64,000 nt of DNA from contig OX392534.1 of NCBI GenBank assembly GCA_947623455.1, positions 38,755,426 to 38,819,425 of the forward strand, written 5' to 3'. A program made the translations under genes and the position numbers. The DNA is from Mimachlamys varia. Taxonomy: Eukaryota; Mollusca; Bivalvia; Pectinida; Pectinidae. Shown one piece after another: positions 36,684-48,452 of this stretch (positions are counted from its first letter, which is position 1; each line of letters opens with the position of its first letter). The notes below the pieces were generated by a model that worked only from the letters and a program-made list of their open reading frames with translations, was not told where the DNA came from and did no database searches.

Positions 36684-38634
36684 ATGATCAGCTGTGAGAA
36701 AAAGTAAATTGCGTTCAGCTTTAGAATTTGGAAATCTAATATCCCGCCCCTCAGATCTATGTATAATCCTCCTCTACATTACATCTCCTTCAGACATGTC
36801 CATTACTGTTTTGCTAGCTTCTGTAGCGTTCTATTTGTGATATAACATGTTGTCTGACATTGTATTTATCATGGTGTCAAACACTACAGAGCTTAACACT
36901 TATAAACATGGCAGAGAACATTACCCACAGTACTGTTACTGACCATGTAGGGGTTTTAACTTCACAAGGAATTTTGAAGCTGAAATGACCCCGTCACGCA
37001 ATGTCAACTATAGCTAAAAAAGCTGTTTTGGTACCATGAAACTCAGCAGAAACAATCAGCTGTTTTGGTACCATGAAACTCAGCAGAAACAATCAGAAAT
37101 TGAACAAAACATACATTTTAAATCTATTTCTGTTCCTTCACACACAGTTAGGTCACAGCAGTCTGGCTACTTATTGAAGAGACAAAGAGATCAACTCAAA
37201 ATCTGGATCAAAGGAGCTCTTGAATAAGAATTGACTTTGTGACAGTCACTTGAATGCTGCTAAAGAGTTCTCTAAATCATCACTCAAAGCACTGAAAAAT
37301 GTAGTAAAAACCCCAGAAAACAGCCAATAGAAACGGGTCACAGATTGATCATCAAGAACCATGAGCTTTTCATCTTTTTAGGACTTCCTGCAATTTTGCA
37401 TCCCAGGCAATGAGATGTTATCAGAGGTAAAAATCCTTGAGGTTTCGCCTCACGCAACACGAGAACTGTTATTGTATGCCTGTTTTGGTGTGATAACTTC
37501 CAAAATTGTATGAAACAGATTTCAATGTTACCGAAAACTTTTTTGCTGACAACTTGTAAATCATTCCACGGGGAGACACAATGACAAATCAATATCTTAT
37601 GCGTGTATAATTCTACAGATTTTTACAATCAATATAGAATTAACACCTCCAGACGGCCCCACATTCAAGTGTTAAAAAATAAAAACCTCTTGCACGACTC
37701 ACATAATGAAATGATTTACACTAAATTTCAAGTTTTATTCAAATGTCACCTTCAAAACTGCATCTTCAATGATGGCAAATATCACTTTCAATATCAAAAG
37801 GGACAAATATCACCTTCATCATAAACTAAGAAATGTTACCTAAAATAGTAACAAAATGATCTTCAATGGTTACAAATACAGTGTATCACCTTCACACCAT
37901 AGAGGACAAATATTACCTTCAAAGGTAACACATATTTACCTTTAATATCAAAGGTGACAAATACTTCCTCATTGCTAGCTATACCTCGGAGAAGAAAAGA
38001 AGATCGGAAATGACTGTAATGTGATTCATGTGTCCCGGTAAGATATTGGAAACTCGCAGGCTTTATTGGTGTATGGTGACTTAAACAGGACATTTGATGT
38101 GTTAATGGGTTGTGCAATGATTGGGTGTTCAACATCCTGCACCATTACATAAACTCCAACTCTGTACATTTAATTAGAAAACACGCATTCCCATGATCTT
38201 AAAAACATACACCTGCTTGTATATGGATTAATGTTACATTGAAGATAAATATTTCTTGGATAAATTTTAATATCAAGAGGCTCCCTGGGCCTGTATTGAG
38301 TCTAACATAACATTCTTATTAAAAGTAATATTGCAAGTAAGTCTACCTAGACACAGAGCCAGACCACGGGGCTCATCAAAGCGTCATTGGTTCATTTAAA
38401 GACTTACCTCCCCTTTCTTTTCTTAGATTTACCTCCCTTTTAACTCTTGTGTTATTTTGAAATTGTCATTTCAAATTTTTCTGTAATGTATTATTTAGAA
38501 TCTGAAATAATTATGTAAGCTTACTCTGGCCAATATTTCGAGGGAATTAATTAAGGCTTGTCCTGTTATTTTATCCACGTTGAGTTATATAAGTTCATAA
38601 TGTCAAAAAATTATTGTTGAAAATAAAACAAGGA
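36684..38634. other. No gene; one small duplication
   Basis: A 37-bp direct duplication lies at 37,021-37,057 and 37,058-37,094 (begins AGCTGTTTTGGTACCATGAA). From 37,730 to 37,960 diverged TCACCTTCAA and GACAAATAT words recur, suggesting a decayed tandem repeat. No coding signal is convincing. Confidence 0.5.
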
Positions 38635-38938
38635 AGCTACCGGTCAAATATGAGGTCTCTATGCCCGATAGTATTTTAGAAGAAGTTGTTTGAAGGTTTC
38701 GACATTTTTGACCCCTGTGACCTTGAAATTAGGTCAAAGTGATTTTTTTTCTCGCAAACTTTGTTCAGCTCCTTCCAAGAAAGCTACCAGCCAAATTTCA
38801 TGTCACTAGGCCTTTCAGTATTTTAGAAGAAGTCGTTTAAAGGAAAAAGTTGACGGACGACGGACGGACGGACGGACGACGGACGCTGCACCATCACATT
38901 AGCTCACTTGGCCCTTCAGGCCAGGTGAGCTAATAAAA
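38635..38938 (+). repeat. Dispersed hairpin-ended repeat, copy 2
   Basis: It has the same order as the copy at 1-325: two modules (TTTTAGAAGAAGTTGTTTGA near 38,678 and TTTTAGAAGAAGTCGTTTAA near 38,822), GACCCCTGTGACCTTGAAA at 38,710, then a GGACGGACGG tract and a terminal hairpin. The hairpin at 38,901-38,931 pairs AGCTCACTTGGCC with GGCCAGGTGAGCT around CTTCA and ends CTAATAAAA. Confidence 0.8.
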
Positions 38939-39979
38939 TGGAATGAAGCATCACTGGTTTATGCCAAGAACGTACCTGGTAGCTAGTCACAATATATGGT
39001 CACAAGCTGGTGATCAGAACTGTATCACCAAAGGACTAAATCTACAGAGACAAATCGTCGTAAGTATCTATTTATCTCTTGATGTTAAGTATGTTAGTTA
39101 ATGATTCTAAAGTAAAGTGTCTCCTTACTGTGATCCTATGGTACGAGGTCTCAAGTGGCCACACTTCTAAACCATTTCTGGTATGTCTGACTCAATACAC
39201 AGAATTTGTGTAATTGTTCTTTATACTTGTCGACTCAGGAACTAAGTCCCATGGGGCAAGGCCAGACCCATCGTCGGAAACCCACGGTACACTTCTCTGG
39301 AAAGAAACTCTCGTTTTCGTACTAAAATAGTAGCCAAACATATCGATAGTTTCATCAATGACTTACATACAGCCAGGATATCCAGCCGGGGTATCCTGTT
39401 TAATTTGTAGCACCGCCTGTCAACAAAACCTGTCAATTGTGTTGTAATTGTGTCAATTGTGCATGATTAAAATATAAGGATTAACATGGGCGTCATGCTT
39501 ACAGAAATATACTGTATACTATATCCTTTATTAATGACCTCTACAAATGTCATCCGAATCTGCATCACTCCATAAAGATGATTTAAAATCACGGTACTTA
39601 AACAAACCAAATGTCAATTCACTTAATTACTAGAAAAATATTACCCTTTGTAATATGGTATCAACATTTTTATGATTACTGTGCTCTTAAAGCTAGGTAA
39701 AGAGGTTACTCACTTCAACAACTGCTTAATAATCATCAAATTCTCAACATGTTTAAACTCTGGCCTGAAACTCTGCAAAAGTTTACTTTCAATAATTGCC
39801 CTTTATTTCAGCAAGCTCTGGCAAGTTTTTACCTAGCAACTTAATATCTCTTAGAGCTGTGCCAAACACTTTAATTTGAAGAAGAAGTCAAATTGGAGAA
39901 GTCACTTCAAAAACCTTGTTGACAGATGAAGAGACAACATGCAGACACCAATTATAGGTATTGCTGATACAGCTCAGTT
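38939..39979. other. No gene recognised
   Basis: AT-rich spacer with short frames only. I see nothing to annotate. Confidence 0.5.
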
Positions 39980-40519
39980 GTACAGACCTGGGGTACATAA
40001 AGATTTGTTATTTTACTGTGAGACTAAGCGTAGATTAGTTCTACAGACCTGAGGTACATAAAGATTTGTTATTTTACTGTGAGACTAAGCGTAGATTAGT
40101 TCTACAGACCTGAGGTACATATAGATTTGTTATTTTACTGTGAGACTAAGCGAAGATTAGTTCTACAGACCTGAGGTACATATAGATTTTTTATTTTACT
40201 GTGAGACTAAGCGTAGATTAGTTCTACAGACCTGAGGTACATAAAGATTTGTTATTTTACTGCGAGACTAAGCGTAGATTAGTTCTACAGACCTGAGGTA
40301 CATAAAGATTTGTTATTTTACTGTGAGACTAAGCGTAAATTAGTTCTACAGACCTGAGGTACATATAGATTTGTTATTTTACTGTGAGACTAAGCGTAGA
40401 TTAGTTCTACAGACCTGAGGTACATAAAGATTTGTTATTTTACTGTGAGACTAAGCGTAGATTAGTTCTACAGACCTGAGGTACATATAGATTTGTTATT
40501 TTACTGTGAGACTTAGCGT
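39980..40519. repeat. 61-bp minisatellite, about 9 copies
   Basis: Units begin CTACAGACCTGAGGTACATA and continue AAGATTTGTTATTTTACTG, then TGAGACTAAGCGTAGATTAG. The period is 61 bp (for example 40,041 and 40,102). Copies differ mainly by ATAAAG versus ATATAG and are otherwise very uniform. Confidence 0.95.
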
Positions 40520-41212
40520 GGTGTACTAGATATCACGACCTTGACAAGCTTTATTGTGAAGGTCAGTTCAAAAACGGCTTTATTTTAAAGCAAACATAGC
40601 AAAATATGGTATATTTGAATGTGTCAATCACACCGCAGGGCAGGACTCCAGATAAACGAGTAATATATTACGGAAAATCATTTACATAATTACATTTCAA
40701 AAACGCCTAATCACAAAACTAAGTGACTTCCATGACCGTATTCATATAGCAGGCATTTCACAGATGCCAGGCACATGTAACAGTGGTCATTGTGTTTCGA
40801 TGCCTCCGTTAAGGGTCTCATAATACTGTTTGATCCACAAGTCTGTCTCTAAACATCCTTTGTATTCTAATATAGAGAGGCAGTGGAACGAAAGACCACT
40901 TATAAGCATCCTTTAAGAGCAAAGAAACATTTTACAATTGTAACCTGAAGCGACAAAGCCACCATTATCTTGCTGACAGGTTCTGTGGTTAAGCTACATC
41001 CGCTAGCTATAAAACGACTGCAGGTTTCCTGTGACATACGTAACATATCCATGTTTAAAAGTAAATCTGTTTCAGTTTTCAGCTATTTTCTACCGTCAGT
41101 TTTAATCAACTGGTTTTACAGTATTTTTCTCAACATAATCAAAACAAGGCATCGCAGACAATAGAATACCTGCACACCCGAATTCTTGGTGTAAATTTAA
41201 AGATCTTAGAAC
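40520..41212. other. No gene recognised
   Basis: Unique-looking sequence with no supported feature. Confidence 0.5.
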
Positions 41213-41288
41213 TATTTGGCCTCTCTAGGTCTTTTAGGAAATTCAGAAAGTGTTGTTTAAAAGTTTCAGGCCAGGTGAGCTAATAAAT
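41213..41288 (+). repeat. Dispersed hairpin-ended repeat, copy 3, internally deleted
   Basis: Retains TTTAGGAAATTCAGAAAGTG-like module text and then jumps straight to CAGGCCAGGTGAGCTAATAA, the right hairpin arm and end of copy 2. The GACGG tract and the left arm of the hairpin are missing. Confidence 0.6.
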
Positions 41289-42243
41289 GAAGTTTTTATC
41301 ATAACAAAATACTGCCGATTTCTCCTCTTCATACCTTTTTACATCCACCTTGGAGTCAAACACTCAACTGCCTATGTGAAAGGCGAAGTGCGCTATCAAA
41401 AGCGCATCCCAATCACCCAGTGTTGTCAGGACGTGGTCCTTTGAAAAAGATATGCTTATAACATGACATTAGATCACAGATGGAGGGAAGACAGACGACA
41501 GGGTAGGGTGACCAAGTTAGTCCTGTGGATCAGATGTACTAATGACAGTACATTAACCCACTAGGATGCCCCTTGGGTTAACATTGGGTTTGATGAGTTC
41601 AGATATGTACATCCTGGTTATAGAGATTGACTCTACTTGGCACAGAGCTGAACTGGTACATGACAAAAGAGTTCTGCTGACTTCAAAGCACCCTCTCCAG
41701 GAGACACCAGTAATAAACCCTGTGTATTTGATTGCAGAACTCAATACACACATCAGCAGTCGTGAATTCACAAGTGAACGTGGCCATCAATTTCTAGTCC
41801 ATATTACTTAACACACATCAGCAATACGATAAAATCAATCAGCTTTGTAGACTTTGACGAGGTGAATTATCTCTTAATTTTCTTCTTTTGATATGCAAGT
41901 TGTACTGTTCCGAGGCGAGGAAATGCTTTCAGAGCAATTGACGGTACAAACTTGATTGATATGAGACAATAAGGAAATTTCATTTCCATTACCCACCATT
42001 CATCCGGGAACTCTACAGTGAAGGAGATGTAAACAGGCCTGGTGGTTGTACTTTTGATGTGGAAAGACAATGAAAAGCCTACAGTAGATGATCGGGACAG
42101 TTAATTAGATATATATTCTGTACCAATCTTCTACAATACCCTGTTTAGTGACCAAAAAACTGTGGACACCCCTATCAGTTACCTCATGTTTATTTCAACC
42201 AGCTCTATTTAGAAGATACAGATGGACAATTTTATTTAAAATG
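41289..42243. other. No gene recognised
   Basis: Overlapping short frames on both strands (41,553-41,811; 41,867-42,070) have no recognisable domain. I see no splice or conservation evidence from sequence alone. Confidence 0.45.
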
Positions 42244-42461
42244 TTGGTCAGACTGACTTTGATAAAGTCAGACTGACCTACATAAGGTCACAGACTGACC
42301 TCACCTGACCTAGATAAGTTCAAAGACTGACCTAGATAAGGTCAGACTCAACTCACCTGACCTAGATAAGGTCACAGACTGACCTCACCTGACCTAGATA
42401 GGTCAGACTGACACCAAACCTAGATAGGGTCACAGAATGACCTCACCTGGATAATGTCAGA
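42244..42461. repeat. Degenerate GACCTAGATAAGGTCA tandem repeat
   Basis: Repeated words AGACTGACCTCACCTGACCT and AGATAAGGTCACAGACTGAC recur every 20-50 bp with indels. TGACCT and AGGTCA are mutually inverse, so the array can fold on itself. TGACCT and AGGTCA are also nuclear-receptor half-sites, but I infer no function. Confidence 0.8.
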
Positions 42462-42572
42462 ATAAGCTGTAATTCTTTACTTTGTAACATTTTGTGTCCT
42501 GATTTTAGTTTTGTTATTCTATAAAGCACCACGGCCCTTTGGAACCATTTTTCTACCCCCCCCCCCTCCCCC

Positions 42573-44360
42573 TTCTCCTCAAATACTTGTATCTTCTCCA
42601 ATACTTGTATCTTCTCCAATACATGTATCTTCTCCAATACTTGTATCTTCTCCAATACATGTATCTTCTCCAATACTTGTATCTTCTCCAATACTTGTAT
42701 CTTCTCCAATACATGTATCTTCTCCAATACTTGTATCTTCTCCAATACTTGTATCTTCTCCAATACATGTATCTTCTCTAATACATGTATCTTCTCCAAT
42801 ACTTGTATCTTCTCCAATACATGTATCTTCTCTAATACATGTATCTTCTCCAATACATGTATCTTCTCCAATACATGTATCTTCTCCAATACTTGTATCT
42901 TCTCCAGTACTTGTATCTTCTCCAATACTTGTATCTTCTCCAATACTTGTATCTTCTCCAATACTTGTATCTTCTCCAATACTTGTATCTTCTCCAGTAC
43001 TTGTATCTTCTCCAATACTTGTATCTTCTCCAGTACTTGTATCTTCTCCAATACATGTATCTTCTCCAATACATGTATCTTCTCCAATACATGTATCTTC
43101 TCCAATACTTGTATCTTCTCCAATACTTGTATCTTCTCCAATACTTGTATCTTCTCCAATACATGTATCTTCTCCAATACTTGTATCTTCTCCAATACTT
43201 GTATCTTCTCCAATACATGTATCTTCTCCAATACTTGTATCTTCTCCAATACTTGTATCTTCTCCAATACATGTATCTTCTCCAATACTTGTATCTTCTC
43301 CAATACATGTATCTTCTCCAATACATGTATCTTCTCCAATACTTGTATCTTCTCCAATACATGTATCTTCTCCAATACATGTATCTTCTCCAATACATGT
43401 ATCTTCTCCAATACATGTATCTTCTCCAATACTTGTATCTTCTCCAATACATGTATCTTCTCGTATCTTCTCCAATACATGTATCTTCTCCAATACTTGT
43501 ATCTTCTCCAATACTTGTATCTTCTCCAATACATGTATCTTCTCCAATACTTGTATCTTCTCCAATACATGTATCTTCTCGTATCTTCTCCAATACATGT
43601 ATCTTCTCCAATACTTGTATCTTCTCCAATACTTGTATCTTCTCCAATACATGTATCTTCTCCAATACTTGTATCTTCTCCAATACATGTATCTTCTCGT
43701 ATCTTCTCCAATACATGTATCTTCTCCAATACTTGTATCTTCTCCAATACATGTATCTTCTCCAATACATGTATCTTCTCCAATACATGTATCTTCTCCA
43801 ATACATGTATCTTCTCGTATCTTCTCCAATACATGTATCTTCTCCAATACATGTATCTTCTCCAATACATGTATCTTCTCCAATACATGTATCTTCTCCA
43901 ATACATGTATCTTCTCCAATACATGTATCTTCTCGTATCTTCTCCAATACATGTATCTTCTCCAATACTTGTATCTTCTCCAATACATGTATCTTCTCCA
44001 ATACATGTATCTTCTCCAATACATGTATCTTCTCCAATACATGTATCTTCTCCAATACATGTATCTTCTCCAATACATGTATCTTCTCCAATACATGTAT
44101 CTTCTCCAATACATGTATCTTCTCCAATACATGTATCTTCTCCAATACATGTATCTTCTCCAATACTTGTATCTTCTCCAATACTTGTATCTTCTCCAAT
44201 ACATGTATCTTCTCCAATACTTGTATCTTCTCCAATACATGTATCTTCTCGTATCTTCTCCAATACATGTATCTTCTCCAATACTTGTATCTTCTCCAAT
44301 ACTTGTATCTTCTCCAATACATGTATCTTCTCCAATACATGTATCTTCTCCAATACATGT
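42573..44360. repeat. 18-bp minisatellite, about 98 copies, with a 118-bp higher-order unit
   Basis: The unit is TTCTCCAATACATGTATC or the variant with ACTTG. A shortened 10-bp unit (TTCTCGTATC) recurs with TCG at 43,461, 43,579, 43,697, 43,815 and 43,933, exactly 118 bp apart (six full units plus the short one), and again at 44,249. Because 18 is a multiple of three and several frames lack stops, open frames of 500-670 codons appear on both strands; they are not genes. Confidence 0.98.
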
Positions 44361-45424
44361 GCTATATCTACTGTTCCAATAAACAACATAAACACTCTCA
44401 TTACTTTTGTTGAGAATCCACAATGGCCCTAAAGCAGCTTCCTGTAGCCAATGGTGTGTTGTGTTCTCTTGGAAACAGACAGTATGTCGCCATGTTGATT
44501 GCCTCCCCGGTAGATGTAGAATCCCTTGACAGTCCTGTAATCGGACATGACTTTTACATATTATGCCTATGAAGTCATCTTGTTTATCAAATCCCAATTT
44601 AACTGCTACAAAACAGGATTATTATACTGATGATTCTTGGCAAATGTCTGCTGAGAATAGTCCCAGCTTATTACCAAGACAGACAGGAGCAAAATACGGA
44701 TGACTCCTTAAGCAATGTCTGCAAAGAATATCATACGATGGCCTCAGAGTCTGCCTCACTGCCACTTCTGAACTCTCCTGAACTGGAGGTTGTATGTTAG
44801 ACACGTGTGATGCCATTTGTATATGAACTAAAGGCACCCCTACAACTAGAACACAATAAAAAATAGACTTACGACGGTACAAGATTTATGGCTGTGTTTT
44901 TATTTGCTTGGTTTTAATATTACCCTGGGGGTCTTCTGTTGGCTTTCCCGTCTCCTGCCTTTACAGGTCTGTCTGTGATCAGGGCATCATTCAAACTCCT
45001 TGTTGGCTCAGTCAGAAAACATATTCATTGTAACAGGTTAACTATTCAATTCATTTCCATCATATTCCCTCTGGTAAAAACTAGGTTCCACCACACCTCA
45101 GGGTTAGTATTTCAGAAGTTACCACAAGAATATTTTTCCTTGAGCATGTTTTTGTTTATTACTAATGAAAATAAATATTTACACAATGCAACCCAATGAA
45201 ATAACCTGCTTCCATCCCTCCCATTACAGCAACATACTGAAGTGGCCTACTTCCATTAATCCAAATAAAGCCGTATGTCAGTTTAAACATAAGTAAACCT
45301 ATATGTAGGAATAGGAGAGAGATTAAGGCTGAGCTAAAAGTACAAGAGAGAAAGAGTTGAGGCTTAAGCTAGCAGTAAGGACACACTGAAGCCAGCAGTC
45401 AAGGGTGAGTGAGAGTTTCCACCT
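44361..45424. other. No gene recognised
   Basis: Unique-looking sequence with only short unsupported frames. Confidence 0.5.
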
Positions 45425-45992
45425 CTTGGCTATATCTTGTTAGTTGTCATCTGATGGTTATATCCTGGTACTAGTCATCCTCCTAGCTATATCCCTGATA
45501 GTTGTCATCTTTCTAGCTATATCCCTGATAGTTGTCATCTTCCTAGCTATATCCATGATAGTTGTCATCTTCCTAGCTATACCCCTGATAGTTGTCATCC
45601 TCCTAGCTATATCCCTGATAGTTGTCATCCTCCTAGCTATATCCCTGATAGTTGTCATCTTTCTAGCTATATCCCTGATAGTTGTCATCCTCCTAGCTAT
45701 ACCCCTGATAGTTGTCATCCTCCTAGCTATATCCCTGATAGTTGTCATCTTCCTAGCTATATCCCTGATAGTTGTCATCCTCCTAGCTATATCCCTGATA
45801 GTTGTCATCTTTCTAGCTATACCCCTGATAGTTGTCATCCTCTTAGCTATACCCCTGATAGTTGTCATCCTCCTAGCTAAATCCCTGATAGTTGTCATCT
45901 TCCTAGCTATATCCATGATAGTTGTCATCTTCCTAGCTATATCCCTGATAGTTGTCATCCTCCTAGCTATACCCCTGGTAGTTGTCATCCTC
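45425..45992. repeat. 30-bp minisatellite, about 18 copies
   Basis: The unit is CTAGCTATATCCCTGATAGT then TGTCATCCTC (or TCTTC, TCTTT). It is degenerate before 45,480. One plus frame reads as a hydrophobic decapeptide repeat (LAISLIVVIF) for most of the array and could be mistaken for a membrane protein; the opposite strand is equally open. Confidence 0.95.
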
Positions 45993-48452
45993 TGTTAACT
46001 GTACATGCTGTTCTGCTGTAAGAAGAATCCCTTAATTTTCTCCTTAAGTTCTGTCAGGTTAGCCTGTAATTGAGCAGCAGTGTATAGCCAAAAGGGAAAT
46101 TGAAATCGATACCATCTATTTAGTTTTCAGTCCATTTAAATACAGATTTAAATAATGATGTCTTTACAATTGTAATTGGCATTCCTTGGCAGTATTGAGA
46201 AAATCAGGGGAAATCTTCTGGTTATTTCTCTCTTTGTATCTGAATAATTGTGTTCCATCCATTAAAAAAAAATTCCATGATTCAAAGCATTCATCCATAA
46301 CCATTTGCATTCCAACGATTTATGAAGAATTATGAATATTCTATAACCAAAATATACTTGAAATGTAAATTTTGATCCTTTGATTTGACAGAAGAAATAC
46401 AACGGATGCAAAAACTACAAACATGAAATATAATCCAGTTTGATTTGCATAGATCGTGAGGCTTAGTATTGGAACCTGACAGATTAGAAATAATCTGAAG
46501 ACACTCTGGATCACTCGAATGAATGAACTGCAGCCTTAATTGTAGAGGAACCGTGATGAAGCAGCAAATATCCTTCTCCCTGGCCGAGTTTTATAAGAAG
46601 GATTGTCATGAACGAAAGCCTTTGATATCAAAATATGAAGCAAACGTTTTCAAAAAATTGATTTTAAATGTCACATCAATTGGTGGCAGAAACCTGAAAT
46701 CCTTTGAATTGGCACATCATTCTCGGACATGTTAATATACAAGATAGCTGGGTGATGCAGATCAGCAGGGCTATTTCTTTATTAATACTTCAAAGAAACT
46801 AAGCCCTAGTTTCTATTGTATGTATTTTGATATCTGTTGATGTTTTTTCTTTCTTTTATTTCTGAAAATGTAATTTGATATCTTTTAATGTTTGTTTCTT
46901 TTATTTCTGAAAATTAATTTGATATCTTTTAATGTTTTTTTTTCCGTTTATTTCTGAAAATTGAACTCAGAAATGAAATCCTAAAGGTCTAAGGATGATG
47001 ATGATGAATATGACACAAGAATGGAAATTGAATACAATTGATCTCCAGCAAAAACCGAAATGGATTGTTTTTGATTGTCTGAACAAAGTGTCTCCCTGGG
47101 GATTGAGTGATACAGCAGCCACTTAGAGACTATAGTACATGTTGGTCTTCATTACAAAAAGAAAAGATTCGTGGGCGCAGTAAAGCACTATGATTTCAGA
47201 ATAATACATCACTCGCAAAACTTTCCATATTGTTCCTGGGGGGGAAAGCTGCATGGCAAAATTCAATATTAAGAAGCCGAGTTTTATAACTAGGATTTGA
47301 CAAAATGATAATGTAAAGCAACAATATTCAGTTGTTTATTTCATGAATCGTGAAAAGCAAAATGTTTTCAATTTCATTGCTGATAAAAGCAAAATAAGAA
47401 ATGTGTTAATTCCCTATTAAATTCCATTTACAGTCGTCTGCTTCCGTAATTATTCTTTGTCTATAAAATTTCACTCAACATTACATTGAATTCTTTCTTA
47501 CCAACAAATGTTACTTTTGTCAGGTCACTTTCGAATATAGATTTGATATATGATGGCAGATACATCTTGGATTATACATGTGCTAAATTTATTTAAATAT
47601 AATAGATTCAATTTCTGTGAGAAAATTATTCCATTACAAGCAGAAAATAGAAAAACTGCTACAGTGTCAGTTTAACCATCCAAAATGTCCCAAAGTCTTG
47701 TTAAATATTGTAAATCAGGATGTCTTAATGATAATGAAAGTGCTAAAAATTACGCTTCTTAATCCTCGCTGCTTATATATTTAGTAATTGTATTCATGGT
47801 TGCACTTTTGAAAATGAAACAAATATAAAAGTTTAAACAGTTTTATATATACTAATATTACTTCTCTGTCGGTTAACGTACAGCGACCTCTAAGTACCCT
47901 GTCTCTATGGCACGTCGGCAGCCAGTTCTTGCTACATTATAATACAGACTGTACGCTGATCTTGCACAGTACCACATGCTTCCTTATATGACCTTAGCTG
48001 TCAAACCATCAACAACACAGCTAGCTGGTAATCTAATTAGACATATTCTACAACAAACAACTTTTAAATCCCCTCCATTCAAGTCACGACACACATGCTA
48101 CACTATATGTTTTTAGCTCTGCCACTGCCTTGAACTGCCTGATGGGATTTTTCCCAAAGACATGTTAATAGGCTTCCTGTCAATCATTCCAAACGTGGTA
48201 TGTTCTAGCATCAAGTCTTCCTCTCCTTGTTGACTATATTGAAGGTTCCAGATAATCACGATCATGCCACGTTATAATTCTTTTTTTTTCTGGGTGTCAC
48301 AAATACCATCCCATTGCTGATAATCAGTTTGATGCCACACATCAAAGATTTACCTTTGACCCCTTAGACCTATATACCAACTGTTTACAGGTCAGACTTG
48401 TATAAATATACATTTAACCATTCTTGTGCTTAATCATGGATTCTGTGCTAAA
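45993..48452. other. No gene; one 46-bp triple repeat
   Basis: AT-rich DNA. At 46,827-46,964 three units of 45-47 bp begin TTGATATCT and end TTTATTTCTGAAAAT. Elsewhere nothing is recognised. Confidence 0.5.

Noticed and set aside
42244..42461. Nuclear-receptor response-element cluster (AGGTCA half-sites)
   Set aside because: The half-site words are simply part of a degenerate tandem repeat; spacing is irregular and there is no gene nearby.
42443..44597. Open frames of 500-670 codons on both strands
   Set aside because: They are produced by an 18-bp repeat lacking stop codons in several frames; there is no non-repetitive domain, and both strands are equally open.
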